This document shows, piece by piece, positions 33,021 to 39,849 of a DNA stretch of 47,592 bases. The position numbers and the translations under genes are program-made. Source of the stretch: a virus; the IMG/VR virus record IMGVR_UViG_3300032046_000046, positions 1 through 47,592 of that record; one strand, 5' to 3'. The number at the start of each line of letters is the position of its first letter. Within the stretch, counting starts at the first letter, position 1. The notes under the pieces are model-generated. The model was not told the DNA's origin. It did no database searches and saw only the letters and a program-made list of their open reading frames with translations.

Positions 33021-33239
33021 TTAATTAAATCCTCTTATAAACTTTCTCATCTTATCGGATGTATTTAAATTACCAATCATCATTAATCCCATTCCAAGTT
33101 CGATACCAATATGACCTGCTGTTTCAGAATGCTTACTTAGGTCTGAACACATTGAGGCAAATGCCTGTGGTAAATCTCCGGCATCCACATATTCCAATGC
33201 CCTATCCTTGCACCATTGCAAATGCTCATTTCTTGTCAT
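33021..33239 (-). CDS. Conserved small phage/bacterial protein
   Basis: A 72-residue protein with AAAGGAGAAAACT before the ATG. The pattern TRNEHLQWCKDRALEYVDAG, FASMCSDLSKHSET and LMMIGNLNTSDKMRKFIRGF matches a well-conserved family in phages and bacteria whose function is unknown. One of two genes in the 653-bp block between attC-like sites 2 and 3. Confidence 0.65.
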   Translation of the reverse strand: MTRNEHLQWCKDRALEYVDAGDLPQAFASMCSDLSKHSETAGHIGIELGMGLMMIGNLNTSDKMRKFIRGFN

Positions 33240-33282
33240 AGTTTTCTCCTTTTATCCTCCATTCAAATCCGTATATCTCTTG

Positions 33283-33558
33283 TTATCTGTATTTAAAGGC
33301 TCGTGGCTTCCATTCCTTTGATGATATTAATTTGGATATACGATGTTCTGCTTCTTTACTGTCTTTTTGATGTTTGAGCCTCAAGATACAATAATCCTGA
33401 TGCAGGTGCTCGATAAATATAGTATCAACTCTTTGATGATTGTGAGACCATAAATGCCGAGGACTTATGCTAATGATGTCGTTTTCTACTTTTACAAGGA
33501 ATTTACCAATCCAATATTCCCCATCTTCGATTGCGGGTGGCCTTATTATTTTTTTCAT
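33283..33558 (-). CDS. Small cassette-borne protein, unknown function
   Basis: A 91-residue protein with AAGGAGATTTT before the ATG. It is basic, with beta-like segments first (GEYWIGKFLVKVENDIISIS) and a His-rich middle (SHNHQRVDTIFIEHLHQD), ending in a basic helix. No family recognised. It is the first minus-strand gene of the block between attC-like sites 2 and 3; site 3 begins 12 bases upstream of its start. Confidence 0.5.
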   Translation of the reverse strand: MKKIIRPPAIEDGEYWIGKFLVKVENDIISISPRHLWSHNHQRVDTIFIEHLHQDYCILRLKHQKDSKEAEHRISKLISSKEWKPRAFKYR

Positions 33559-33569
33559 AAAATCTCCTT

Positions 33570-33620
33570 ATAACAAATCACTCCAGCGGACGCCAAAAGC
33601 GCCGCTGACCTTATCGTTAT
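33570..33620 (+). repeat. attC-like recombination site 3
   Basis: A compact 51-base site: the left arm starts ATAACAAATCACTCCAGCGG, the loop is CAAAA (33594-33598), and the right arm is GCGCCGCTGACCTTATC then GTTAT (33616-33620). The left arm has an extra C (CTCCAGCGG against GTCAGCGG) and an extra A at 33590 (AGCGG[A]CGC). Both extra bases sit on the left arm, as in sites 1 and 2 and as in the top strand of classical cassette sites. Confidence 0.7.
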
Positions 33621-33668
33621 GTATAAAAATTATTCTTGTTCTTCAATACTGTGAATTTTAGTTTTGAA
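33615..33668. repeat. 54-bp direct repeat, copy 2
   Basis: Starts in the right end-box of attC-like site 3, identical to copy 1 (32962-33015) apart from five transitions. The spacing of 653 bp between copies equals the length of the block between sites 2 and 3. It is non-coding: it lies between the 33558 gene start and the 33726 gene stop. Confidence 0.85.
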
Positions 33669-33725
33669 GTCATCTTCAACTTTTGGAGGTTGATTTCGGC
33701 CTGTTCTGCCCGTATCTGCCATCTT

Positions 33726-34508
33726 TTATATTGACAGTCTGTACGGATCAGCCAGAGCGTATTGTATTTTAAGCTTATTATATTCCTCCATCCAATTCTT
33801 ATTCACTTCTATAAGAGAAACTTCCAATTCATTTATCCTTATCTCCGAGTTGGTGATAATTTCATTTTGAATCTTTATGAGTTCTTCTAACTCCTTTATC
33901 CTCCCCCTCTCCTTTTGAGCTTCGGCTTCCTTCTCCCAAATCACAACCCTCTTCTTCTCCCTTTCAAGTTCATTTTTCAAATCAAAATAATGATTTAATA
34001 GACACATTTCTGCTTCTACTGCTTTTCCAACACCAAGGTGACTCCATTCTTCTATTGTCTTGAATTTACTTATTTCTATGGTTAATTTCTCTATTCTCTC
34101 CTTCTCCTTTTCGGTTTTCTCCACCAATTTCTGAAGGTGATCTTCAACGCCATCCCTCTGTTGCTCTACCAGTTGTTTCCCTAATAGCAAACTTTCAGAA
34201 AGAGCATTTAGTTGATAATTTTCATTCTCCAACTCCTTCACCCGTTCCTTCTCCTTTTCGAGAAGGGATTCAGCTTTCTTACAATTTTTGATACATGCTA
34301 TTGAGAAGGAGAGGATAATAGACTCTTCTATTTCATAATCTTTTTGCGATTTTTCGAGAAGGAAGAGAAGGGTTTGAATGTCTTTGTGGGCTTGTCTGTC
34401 TATTGGAAAAGCCGTATCCCATCTCTCTTTAATCTCCTCAATACTCACTTCTCTTTTCTCTATGGTATTTTCAGACCATATCTTAACCTCTCCATTAACC
34501 TTGCTCAT
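33726..34508 (-). CDS. Long coiled-coil protein
   Basis: A 260-residue protein read from the ATG at 34508 after GGAGGGGCAAA; its start overlaps the preceding nuclease gene's stop as ATGA. Residues ~80-235 are nearly continuous Glu/Lys/Leu coiled coil (EKEKERVKELENENYQLNAL and similar). The N-terminal ~75 residues look globular (VSIEEIKERWDTAFPIDRQA). Translational coupling suggests it works with the PD-(D/E)XK-type protein upstream. Function unknown. Confidence 0.6.
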   Translation of the reverse strand: MSKVNGEVKIWSENTIEKREVSIEEIKERWDTAFPIDRQAHKDIQTLLFLLEKSQKDYEIEESIILSFSIACIKNCKKAESLLEKEKERVKELENENYQLNALSESLLLGKQLVEQQRDGVEDHLQKLVEKTEKEKERIEKLTIEISKFKTIEEWSHLGVGKAVEAEMCLLNHYFDLKNELEREKKRVVIWEKEAEAQKERGRIKELEELIKIQNEIITNSEIRINELEVSLIEVNKNWMEEYNKLKIQYALADPYRLSI

Positions 34509-34921
34509 TTTGCCCCTCCATTTTTTAATAAATTCCAACAATTTTTAAATCTATATAAACCCTCATTATTTGTTTTAGTAAAACTTAGGGTTATTCCTAT
34601 ATTCTTAACAATATTTCGTGGAACGATAAAAAATTCATCCCAAGGTATAACCCAAATAATATAAAAATCTGCCCTAATATTTCTAACTTCGTGTATTCTA
34701 TCCCCCCTTACATAACGAGTGGTAGCAATACTTACGGTAGCATTATTCTTTCTTCTGGGATAATTTATTCTAAAAACAGTTTTTACTTGAATTGTTTTAC
34801 TATTATCTAAAACAAAATCAATTCCCTTATCAATACTTGCCATCATTGGATTAAATCCTCGTTGTAATAATTCAGATGCCACTCTATATTCTCCTGCCCT
34901 ACCAATTGCATTTTTATCCAT
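34505..34921 (-). CDS. PD-(D/E)XK nuclease-like protein
   Basis: A 138-residue protein read from the ATG at 34921 (GGAAGGAGGCAAAATA upstream); the start overlaps the previous stop. The signature is GRAGEYRVASELLQRGF (E11), then GIDFVLDN (D35) and IQVKT (Q45, K47), the E-D-QxK arrangement of PD-(D/E)XK endonucleases of the group I intron/restriction type. It should cut DNA with Mg2+. It is paired with a coiled-coil protein. It may be a homing nuclease, a Holliday-junction-type enzyme, or part of an accessory defence function. Confidence 0.65.
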   Translation of the reverse strand: MDKNAIGRAGEYRVASELLQRGFNPMMASIDKGIDFVLDNSKTIQVKTVFRINYPRRKNNATVSIATTRYVRGDRIHEVRNIRADFYIIWVIPWDEFFIVPRNIVKNIGITLSFTKTNNEGLYRFKNCWNLLKNGGAK

Positions 34922-35256
34922 TATTTTGCCTCCTTCCACTTAGGATCAGACAGAGGGTGTCCTTTAATTGCTAAGTCTAATGCTTCCTTTAACTTTTCAA
35001 TCTCCTCCTGCCTCTCCTTGGCCTCATCTCGTCTGCCTTGGAGATAGGCCTTTTTTGCAGTATAATATCTTATAGAGTATTCCTTACCTGCCTCTAAACT
35101 CATAGGAGGTTCAGGATAATTTTTTTTAATCCACTCCTCAAATTTCTCTTCCCCCTTCCCTTCTTCATCTGTCTCCGATGGATGAGGATCAAAAGTTTCT
35201 AATTCACCATTTTTAACTCTTAGCGCAGTATGTCCAACCTTACGTTCTTCTGTCAT
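34921..35256 (-). CDS. Small acidic/helical protein, unknown function
   Basis: A 111-residue protein with ATGAGGAGACAAA before the ATG. An N-terminal part (GHTALRVKNGELETFDPHPS) is followed by acidic and then helical segments (AYLQGRRDEAKERQEEIEKL). The helix resembles part of the next upstream gene product (GYLQACRKRQEEIERLKEEI), so the two are probably paralogous in this segment. Function unknown. Confidence 0.5.
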   Translation of the reverse strand: MTEERKVGHTALRVKNGELETFDPHPSETDEEGKGEEKFEEWIKKNYPEPPMSLEAGKEYSIRYYTAKKAYLQGRRDEAKERQEEIEKLKEALDLAIKGHPLSDPKWKEAK

Positions 35257-35465
35257 TTTGTCTCCTCATTGAACCACTCACAATTACTACAATTTTCCAA
35301 TATTTTAATCTCTTCTTTTAACCTCTCAATCTCCTCCTGCCTCTTTCGGCAGGCTTGGAGATATCCACGTCTGAAGCCATTTCGAGAATCATTATTTAAA
35401 AAAATGTAATATTTCTCTACCAATTCCGTTGCTTCATCTTCCCACTTCTTCTCTTCTTCATTCAT
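35253..35465 (-). CDS. Small helical protein, unknown function
   Basis: A 70-residue protein overlapping its neighbours on both sides by a few bases. Helical, with GYLQACRKRQEEIERLKEEI shared in pattern with the 111-residue protein downstream, and a C-terminal CSNC pair. Likely a duplicated small phage gene; function unknown. Confidence 0.5.
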   Translation of the reverse strand: MNEEEKKWEDEATELVEKYYIFLNNDSRNGFRRGYLQACRKRQEEIERLKEEIKILENCSNCEWFNEETK

Positions 35466-35814
35466 TGATTATCACTCCTATCCGCCAAATCAAATCACCA
35501 GTATTAGCATAGAAAATCAACTGACGTTTTCCGGTTTGAAAGTCGAGCAACCTTCCTACACTAATCCACCTCTTCTCTTCTGTCAATGGTTGCTCCTTAC
35601 TATCATTAATAATTTCATCTAACTTTTTCTTAGTTTCTGGAGTTCCTTCTTTTAAAGCTATATCAAGATTCTCACTTGGGAACCCATCAATACCCCCGCA
35701 CTTAGAGCAACGGAATACTATAAAAGAAGTATGACCACTCCCTTCTAATGGACAATGATCCCAACTTCCTATCTGCTTAACTTCTTTGGATTTAGATTCA
35801 CATTTACACCTCAT
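35458..35814 (-). CDS. Cys-containing small protein, unknown function
   Basis: A 118-residue protein read from the ATG at 35814, directly after AAGGAGGAGAAG; a longer frame from 35874 would bury this ribosome binding site. The N-terminal half has CKC, a lone Cys, and CSKCGG, a zinc-ribbon-like arrangement (RCKCESKSKE...FRCSKCGGIDGF). The C-terminal end (ISVGRLLDFQTGKRQLIFYA) looks like a separate beta-rich segment. Function unknown. Confidence 0.55.
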   Translation of the reverse strand: MRCKCESKSKEVKQIGSWDHCPLEGSGHTSFIVFRCSKCGGIDGFPSENLDIALKEGTPETKKKLDEIINDSKEQPLTEEKRWISVGRLLDFQTGKRQLIFYANTGDLIWRIGVIINE

Positions 35815-35837
35815 CTTCTCCTCCTTCGTGGGATGCT

Positions 35838-35957
35838 TTAAAGAATACAAAATATCTGTTTGCATCCTATACATATTTGAAAACTATTTGACACTGAATC
35901 GGCAGAAATATAAGGTACTACTAAATATCCACAATAAGGACATCTGTAAACAATCAT
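35838..35957 (-). CDS. 39-residue zinc-ribbon microprotein
   Basis: A short frame with ATG at 35957 and AGAAGGATAAAAT upstream. It encodes CPYCG and CIGC, 20 residues apart, plus a final Cys: a minimal zinc ribbon (VYRCPYCGYLVVPYI...ICIGCKQIFCIL). It lies 23 bases before the next minus-strand gene. Probably a real microprotein; function unknown. Confidence 0.5.
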   Translation of the reverse strand: MIVYRCPYCGYLVVPYISADSVSNSFQICIGCKQIFCIL

Positions 35958-36097
35958 ATTTTATCCTTCTCTAAATGGGATGCTCCCCTAAGTTAGTTCC
36001 CCCCACTTCTACAAACTTGTTATTGGTATTCCTTTATCGGCCATTGGGCATCACCTCACTTTCAAAGCAGGTTAGAGAGTGTCCAGGTTCGTTCATC

Positions 36098-36556
36098 CTA
36101 ACCACGTGCAAATTCACCAAATAGTTCTTTCGCTTTTTCATTGTAAATTTTTGATGCCATGACTGGATCAAAGAAATATCCGAGAGATTGTCTTTTACCA
36201 TTAATTTGTATTTGAACACGCCATTTTCGTTTTTTTGGATACCAATAAACTCCTTTAAATCCAGAAGTATTATTTTTATAGATTTCGGAATTGCCATTGT
36301 TTTGACTTCTGGTTGCAGATCTTAGATTATCCCTACGATTATCCAATCCATCCCCGTTCTTATGATCTACCTCAAAACCAGATATCGTTTTTAAAATCTC
36401 ATTGTGCATTCTGATGGTTCTTCCCTTTTCTCTTCTGACCGCATACCATTTACCAGAACCATTCTTTATTGCATGCCATCGGTATTTACTCAACCATTCA
36501 AAATCTTTGTCATCTACAAAGGTATTTAGATTTTTTGATAATAAGATTTCCTTCAT
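36098..36556 (-). CDS. HNH homing-type endonuclease with AP2 DNA-binding domain
   Basis: A 152-residue protein with GATAAGGAGATGAATGA before the ATG. Residues ~48-80 form the HNH motif (RMHNEIL, then VDHKNGDGLDNRRDNLR), and residues ~97-148 form an AP2-type domain (TSGFKGVYWYPKKRKWRVQI, LGYFFDPVMASKIYNEKAKE). This HNH-AP2 arrangement is the common free-standing homing endonuclease of phages, which cuts DNA and promotes its own spread. No adjacent intron is evident. The 140 bases downstream (35958-36097) hold no gene I can support. Confidence 0.85.
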   Translation of the reverse strand: MKEILLSKNLNTFVDDKDFEWLSKYRWHAIKNGSGKWYAVRREKGRTIRMHNEILKTISGFEVDHKNGDGLDNRRDNLRSATRSQNNGNSEIYKNNTSGFKGVYWYPKKRKWRVQIQINGKRQSLGYFFDPVMASKIYNEKAKELFGEFARG

Positions 36557-36573
36557 TCATTCATCTCCTTATC

Positions 36574-36799
36574 GATGCACTCCCTAACCCTTTTATTCGG
36601 TTTCCTTAAACTCTTTCAAAATCTTTAGGGTATTATCAATAGCAACTAACATATATCCATTTGCTATTAAGTATCTTCTTTTTTCTATCCTATCCTCAGC
36701 CAACTTCAATCCATTTTCCAGTTCTCTTATTGCCTCATCTATCCTTTCGCTCATTACTCTCCTTTCAAATTGGCAGATGCACTTTCTAACTCTTTATTC
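36574..36799. repeat. Two-copy direct repeat after small genes
   Basis: GATGCACTCCCTAACCCTTT followed by TATTC (36574-36598) recurs as GATGCACTTTCTAACTCTTT followed by ATTC (36776-36799). Each copy covers the last codon and stop of a minus-strand small gene and the bases after it. They look like duplicated gene ends, suggesting cassette-like duplication or insertion of the small genes. Confidence 0.6.
36593..36754 (-). CDS. 53-residue helical protein
   Basis: A short frame with ATG at 36754 and AATTTGAAAGGAGAGTA upstream. Fully helical (IDEAIRELENGLKLAEDRIE...RRYLIANGYMLVAIDNTLKI), resembling small helical phage proteins. Its 3' end carries one copy of the 24-25 bp repeat. Function unknown. 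Confidence 0.55.
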   Translation of the reverse strand: MSERIDEAIRELENGLKLAEDRIEKRRYLIANGYMLVAIDNTLKILKEFKETE

Positions 36800-36901
36800 T
36801 TTTGTAACAATGGTTGTACAGTCTAAACATCTATAAATCACATTTCCATAAACATCTTCATCTGGTATTAACTCACCACCACAATTAGGGCATTCTCTCA
36901 T
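36794..36901 (-). CDS. 35-residue zinc-ribbon microprotein
   Basis: ATG at 36901 after GATTTGAAAGGAGGAAA. It encodes CPNCGGELIPD...YRCLDC, two CxxC knuckles 18 residues apart: a minimal zinc ribbon. Strong ribosome binding site and clean pattern. Its 3' end carries the second copy of the repeat. Function unknown. Confidence 0.6.
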   Translation of the reverse strand: MRECPNCGGELIPDEDVYGNVIYRCLDCTTIVTKE

Positions 36902-36919
36902 TTTCCTCCTTTCAAATCA

Positions 36920-37019
36920 GCAGATCGGGCAGGATTGCGGATGACCAACCAACTTCGAGTCATCCCTCTTATTCCTGTTTCATTAGATATTGATTGCTCA
37001 GCTTTCGCCACCGATCTGC
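36920..37019. other. Long-range inverted repeat with inner hairpin
   Basis: GCAGATCGG (36920-36928) pairs with CCGATCTGC (37011-37019), enclosing an inner GGATGAC/GTCATCC hairpin (36939-36965 region). It fills the 119-base gap between two zinc-ribbon genes. It would fold in RNA between the two cistrons; function unknown. Confidence 0.4.
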
Positions 37020-37020
37020 C

Positions 37021-37164
37021 TCATTCAACAATAACCTCGGATAAATCTAAAGTTCCACAATTAGGACACTCCGCATAGTCATGTCCTAACCGAAGATCAT
37101 CTCCACAGTAATCCGACAAACGTATTATCACTTCTTCAGAATTGCATTTAAGACACTTTAACAT
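37021..37164 (-). CDS. 47-residue zinc-ribbon protein
   Basis: ATG at 37164 with TTAAGGAGTAATCTAA upstream. It encodes CLKC near the start (LKCLKCNSEEVI), a single Cys at 20, and CPNCG at 33-37: a zinc ribbon with an extended middle. It is the first small gene downstream of the polymerase. Function unknown. Confidence 0.6.
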   Translation of the reverse strand: MLKCLKCNSEEVIIRLSDYCGDDLRLGHDYAECPNCGTLDLSEVIVE

Positions 37165-37201
37165 TTAGATTACTCCTTAACCTAAAATTAAATGGAGTTG
37201 A

Positions 37202-37290
37202 CGGCCAATAGGCAGGAATACCAGAGCCTGCATATTCTGGTTAAATCTTGTCCAAGGTTACGGACTCAACTTCGAGGCCCCCATTGGCCG
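37202..37290 (-). ncRNA. Structured element after DNA polymerase gene
   Basis: CGGCCAAT (37202-37209) pairs exactly with ATTGGCCG (37283-37290). Inside lie CCAGA/TCTGG (37221-37225 with 37236-37240) and GTCC/GGAC (37250-37253 with 37262-37265). The result is a three-way-junction-like fold just downstream of the polymerase stop. There is no T-run, so it is not a classical terminator. It lacks tRNA features. It could be a processing or stability element, or a small RNA. Confidence 0.4.
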
Positions 37291-37294
37291 CCAC

Positions 37295-39655
37295 TCACTT
37301 TATTTTCTCTTGACTCCCCCACCTCTTCCCCACCTTCGGTTCAGCCTTGATGGGGATGGATAATTCCACTACATTCTCCATGATCGGCACAACTGCATCA
37401 ACATATTCACGAATAAAGTTGTCTCTAACCTCACTTGTAATGTCATCATGGATCTGGATTAAGGGATATACTAATCCTTCCTTGATCCATTCTTGCATCC
37501 CGCCGTCCCATATTTGTCTCATGGCTTCCTTGATGATTCCTTGTGCACCGGACTGCATAGGTACGTTAGTGGCCTTACGCAATCCCGCATCACGAATGGG
37601 GCGGAATATCGATTTAACTTCGGGGATAAGTTTCATCCTTCCCCACATGTCAGAAATCTGACCATAACGTTTCACATCTCGATCCGTGCGATTCCAGAAT
37701 TTTTCTACACCTAAATGTTCCCTTAACCACGAGTCAATCAACCACTGGCACTTCCCTTCATCCCACTCAGCCAATCCATCCCCCTGCAATTGTACACTCA
37801 ATCCTCGTGCAGTAATTCGATATATCACACCGAACCCTGTACGTTTGGATGGGTAGCGGTGCTTAACTTCATCCACGTTGTTAGGATTGGTGATATTGAA
37901 TGTTCTCATGGCTGTATCCGTATGGACATCACCATTGTTGCGATACACAGAGAGCAATACAGGATCTTGGCTAAAATGTGCCATTAGACGCATCTCAATT
38001 TGATTTAAGTCTATAGATACTATAGAATATCCCTCCTCCGCAATGAATCCATCCCTGATACGTCTACCGTCAGATGTACGTACTGGCTGTGCAAGGAGAT
38101 TAGGGTCTTTGCAAGCCAATCTACCAGATTGTGCTACACGCACCATAGATATTTTAGCGTGAACTCTACCATCGCCTTGAGTGAAGGTTGGAAGTACATC
38201 AATGTACTTATCCTTCAAATCCTTGCGTGATCTATATTCCTCGATCATTCCCACAACGGGATGTTCATCTTCAATTTTCTTGAGTGTCTTGGCTCCTGTC
38301 GTACCTCCGAATCTCGTTCGGTCAATCCTGTGTCCTCTTCCCAGTTTCAGGCATTCATATATTAACTTCGATACTTGCTGTGCCGATTTAGGATTGAACT
38401 CAAGACTCTTAGACTTTTCCTTCGGCTTCCATCCAGATTTAACTGCCATTTTATGAATGTCACCTAATAATGCAATGTTCTCAACCTCAAACTCTGTTCC
38501 CAATTCTTCCAGATATTTGACATCAACCTTCATCCCCCTCTGCATCATAGCGATAATCATGGGTTGAATATCCATGTCACGTTGCAACACTTCCCCCATA
38601 CGTTCATACCACAAAGGTAACATACGATTGTAGACACGCAAGGTAGCATCCGCATCAGCACACGCATATGCCAATCTCTCATCCTCTGGCACATCACTCA
38701 AATCACGATCAGGGAATAACTTCTCGGCTTCGGCTATTGGTATCCCCATTCCTCCCCACACCACATCATCATACTCTCCCATTTTCATTCTATCAAGGCG
38801 ATATGCAAGAGGTTTGAGTCCAAGTGGGAGAGTTTGAAGTAGAAACGCAATCTGCATTGTGTCGATCCAGTAATAAGGGTGGATGCCGAGTTTCCATAGT
38901 TGGGGGAGATCGTAGAGAGCATTGTGAAGAACTATAGTCATCTTGGGATTAGCAACTTTTTCTCTTGCAATAGTACACAACTCTAAATTATCGGCATAGA
39001 ATACGGATGCTCCTCCTTCACTGCCAGAAGATGTGACAATGTATGGCGTTCCGTCGAAAAGAGCTTCAGTATCTAAGGCACAAATATAACTTTTCTCAAA
39101 ACCCCTCCATACTTTAGTTGGTCGTGCGACTGATTGAACTTGTAATTTATCATCCATTACCAATCTCATATTCTGAAATGCCTCAATCACCCACGCCAAC
39201 AGATGACTACTACCCTCACGAAATGTTGCAGCAGGATGAATAGACGGCACTACTATTCTTCCTTCCCACATGTGAGGCATTCCGTTTAGTGCCTCCATGT
39301 CATATTCGTTTCCGAGGAACCAATGAGAAGAGATTGCACCGAGAGATAAAATAACATCGGGATTCACTTTCTCAATCTCCTCTCGCAACACACTTCCTTG
39401 CCACTCATACTCTGCCTGTGTAAATTCCTTCTTATTATTGAGGGGATAATGGAACAGATTTGTGACGTAGATTTCATCCCTCGTTAATCCAATGTAACGG
39501 TATAGAAGATTATTAAACTCATCCCCCGTCCGTCCAGTCAAGGGTATCCCTGTCTCACACTCTACTTTTGCAGGGGCCTCCGCTACTGCCATGTAGCGAC
39601 AGGGGATTGGGCCATGACCTTGAATGTAGTCGTATCTCAATTCACTCTCTCCCAA
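37295..39655 (-). CDS. DNA polymerase A with N-terminal uracil-DNA-glycosylase-like domain
   Basis: 786 residues. The N-terminal ~165 residues are UDG-like (AEAP 25-28, TGRTGDEF 40-47, VTNLFHYP 64-71, PSIHPAA 137-143). Then a 3'-5' exonuclease: D195xE197, NALYD 245-249, YACAD 330-334. The polymerase spans ~400-786: motif A SIDLNQIEMR (547-556), motif B RYPSKRTGFGVIY (600-612), motif C HDD (736-738). No 5'-3' exonuclease. This is the phage replicase. The start is TTG at 39655, or TTG at 39640, which has GGGAGAGAG upstream. UDG-PolA fusions are known in some phages. Motif C has HDD where HDE is usual. Confidence 0.9.
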   Translation of the reverse strand: MGESELRYDYIQGHGPIPCRYMAVAEAPAKVECETGIPLTGRTGDEFNNLLYRYIGLTRDEIYVTNLFHYPLNNKKEFTQAEYEWQGSVLREEIEKVNPDVILSLGAISSHWFLGNEYDMEALNGMPHMWEGRIVVPSIHPAATFREGSSHLLAWVIEAFQNMRLVMDDKLQVQSVARPTKVWRGFEKSYICALDTEALFDGTPYIVTSSGSEGGASVFYADNLELCTIAREKVANPKMTIVLHNALYDLPQLWKLGIHPYYWIDTMQIAFLLQTLPLGLKPLAYRLDRMKMGEYDDVVWGGMGIPIAEAEKLFPDRDLSDVPEDERLAYACADADATLRVYNRMLPLWYERMGEVLQRDMDIQPMIIAMMQRGMKVDVKYLEELGTEFEVENIALLGDIHKMAVKSGWKPKEKSKSLEFNPKSAQQVSKLIYECLKLGRGHRIDRTRFGGTTGAKTLKKIEDEHPVVGMIEEYRSRKDLKDKYIDVLPTFTQGDGRVHAKISMVRVAQSGRLACKDPNLLAQPVRTSDGRRIRDGFIAEEGYSIVSIDLNQIEMRLMAHFSQDPVLLSVYRNNGDVHTDTAMRTFNITNPNNVDEVKHRYPSKRTGFGVIYRITARGLSVQLQGDGLAEWDEGKCQWLIDSWLREHLGVEKFWNRTDRDVKRYGQISDMWGRMKLIPEVKSIFRPIRDAGLRKATNVPMQSGAQGIIKEAMRQIWDGGMQEWIKEGLVYPLIQIHDDITSEVRDNFIREYVDAVVPIMENVVELSIPIKAEPKVGKRWGSQEKIK

Positions 39656-39849
39656 TATATTTCACAAAACCCACACCAAATTTCTTTCCAAACAGCCCCA
39701 CAACGGATACACCGTTTGTATGTAATAGGTTTATTTTCTTGTAGCACACCTGAATATCCCATATATGTCTCTGTTTTATTAAAACCAACAGTATCATGAT
39801 CAAGAATTAAACAAACTATTTTTGGGGTTAAGCAAATTATTTTTTTCAT
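39637..39849 (-). CDS. Small zinc-ribbon protein
   Basis: 70 residues from the ATG at 39849, seven bases after GAGGAA; it overlaps the end of the radical SAM gene and the start of the polymerase gene. It carries CIRCG and CGFC knuckles 12 residues apart (YKRCIRCGAVWKEIWCGFCE). The placement between coupled genes suggests co-translation with the polymerase. Function unknown. Confidence 0.55.
   Translation of the reverse strand: MKKIICLTPKIVCLILDHDTVGFNKTETYMGYSGVLQENKPITYKRCIRCGAVWKEIWCGFCEIYWERVN

Noticed and set aside
32962-33668. 54-bp repeats as a CRISPR array
   Set aside because: Only two copies, 653 bp apart, with genes between them and no short spacers; they start in attC-like end-boxes.
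34344-34664. 106-codon plus-strand frame opposite the coiled-coil and nuclease genes
   Set aside because: It is antisense to two genes with recognised features and good ribosome sites; its Phe/Leu/Ser-rich composition is the usual shadow of a Lys/Glu-rich frame.
36034-36297. 87-codon minus-strand frame overlapping the HNH-AP2 gene
   Set aside because: It lies in another frame over the AP2 domain, which is well conserved in the HNH frame.
37202-37290. tRNA or intrinsic terminator after the polymerase gene
   Set aside because: No T-loop or anticodon pattern and no T-run; kept only as a structured element.
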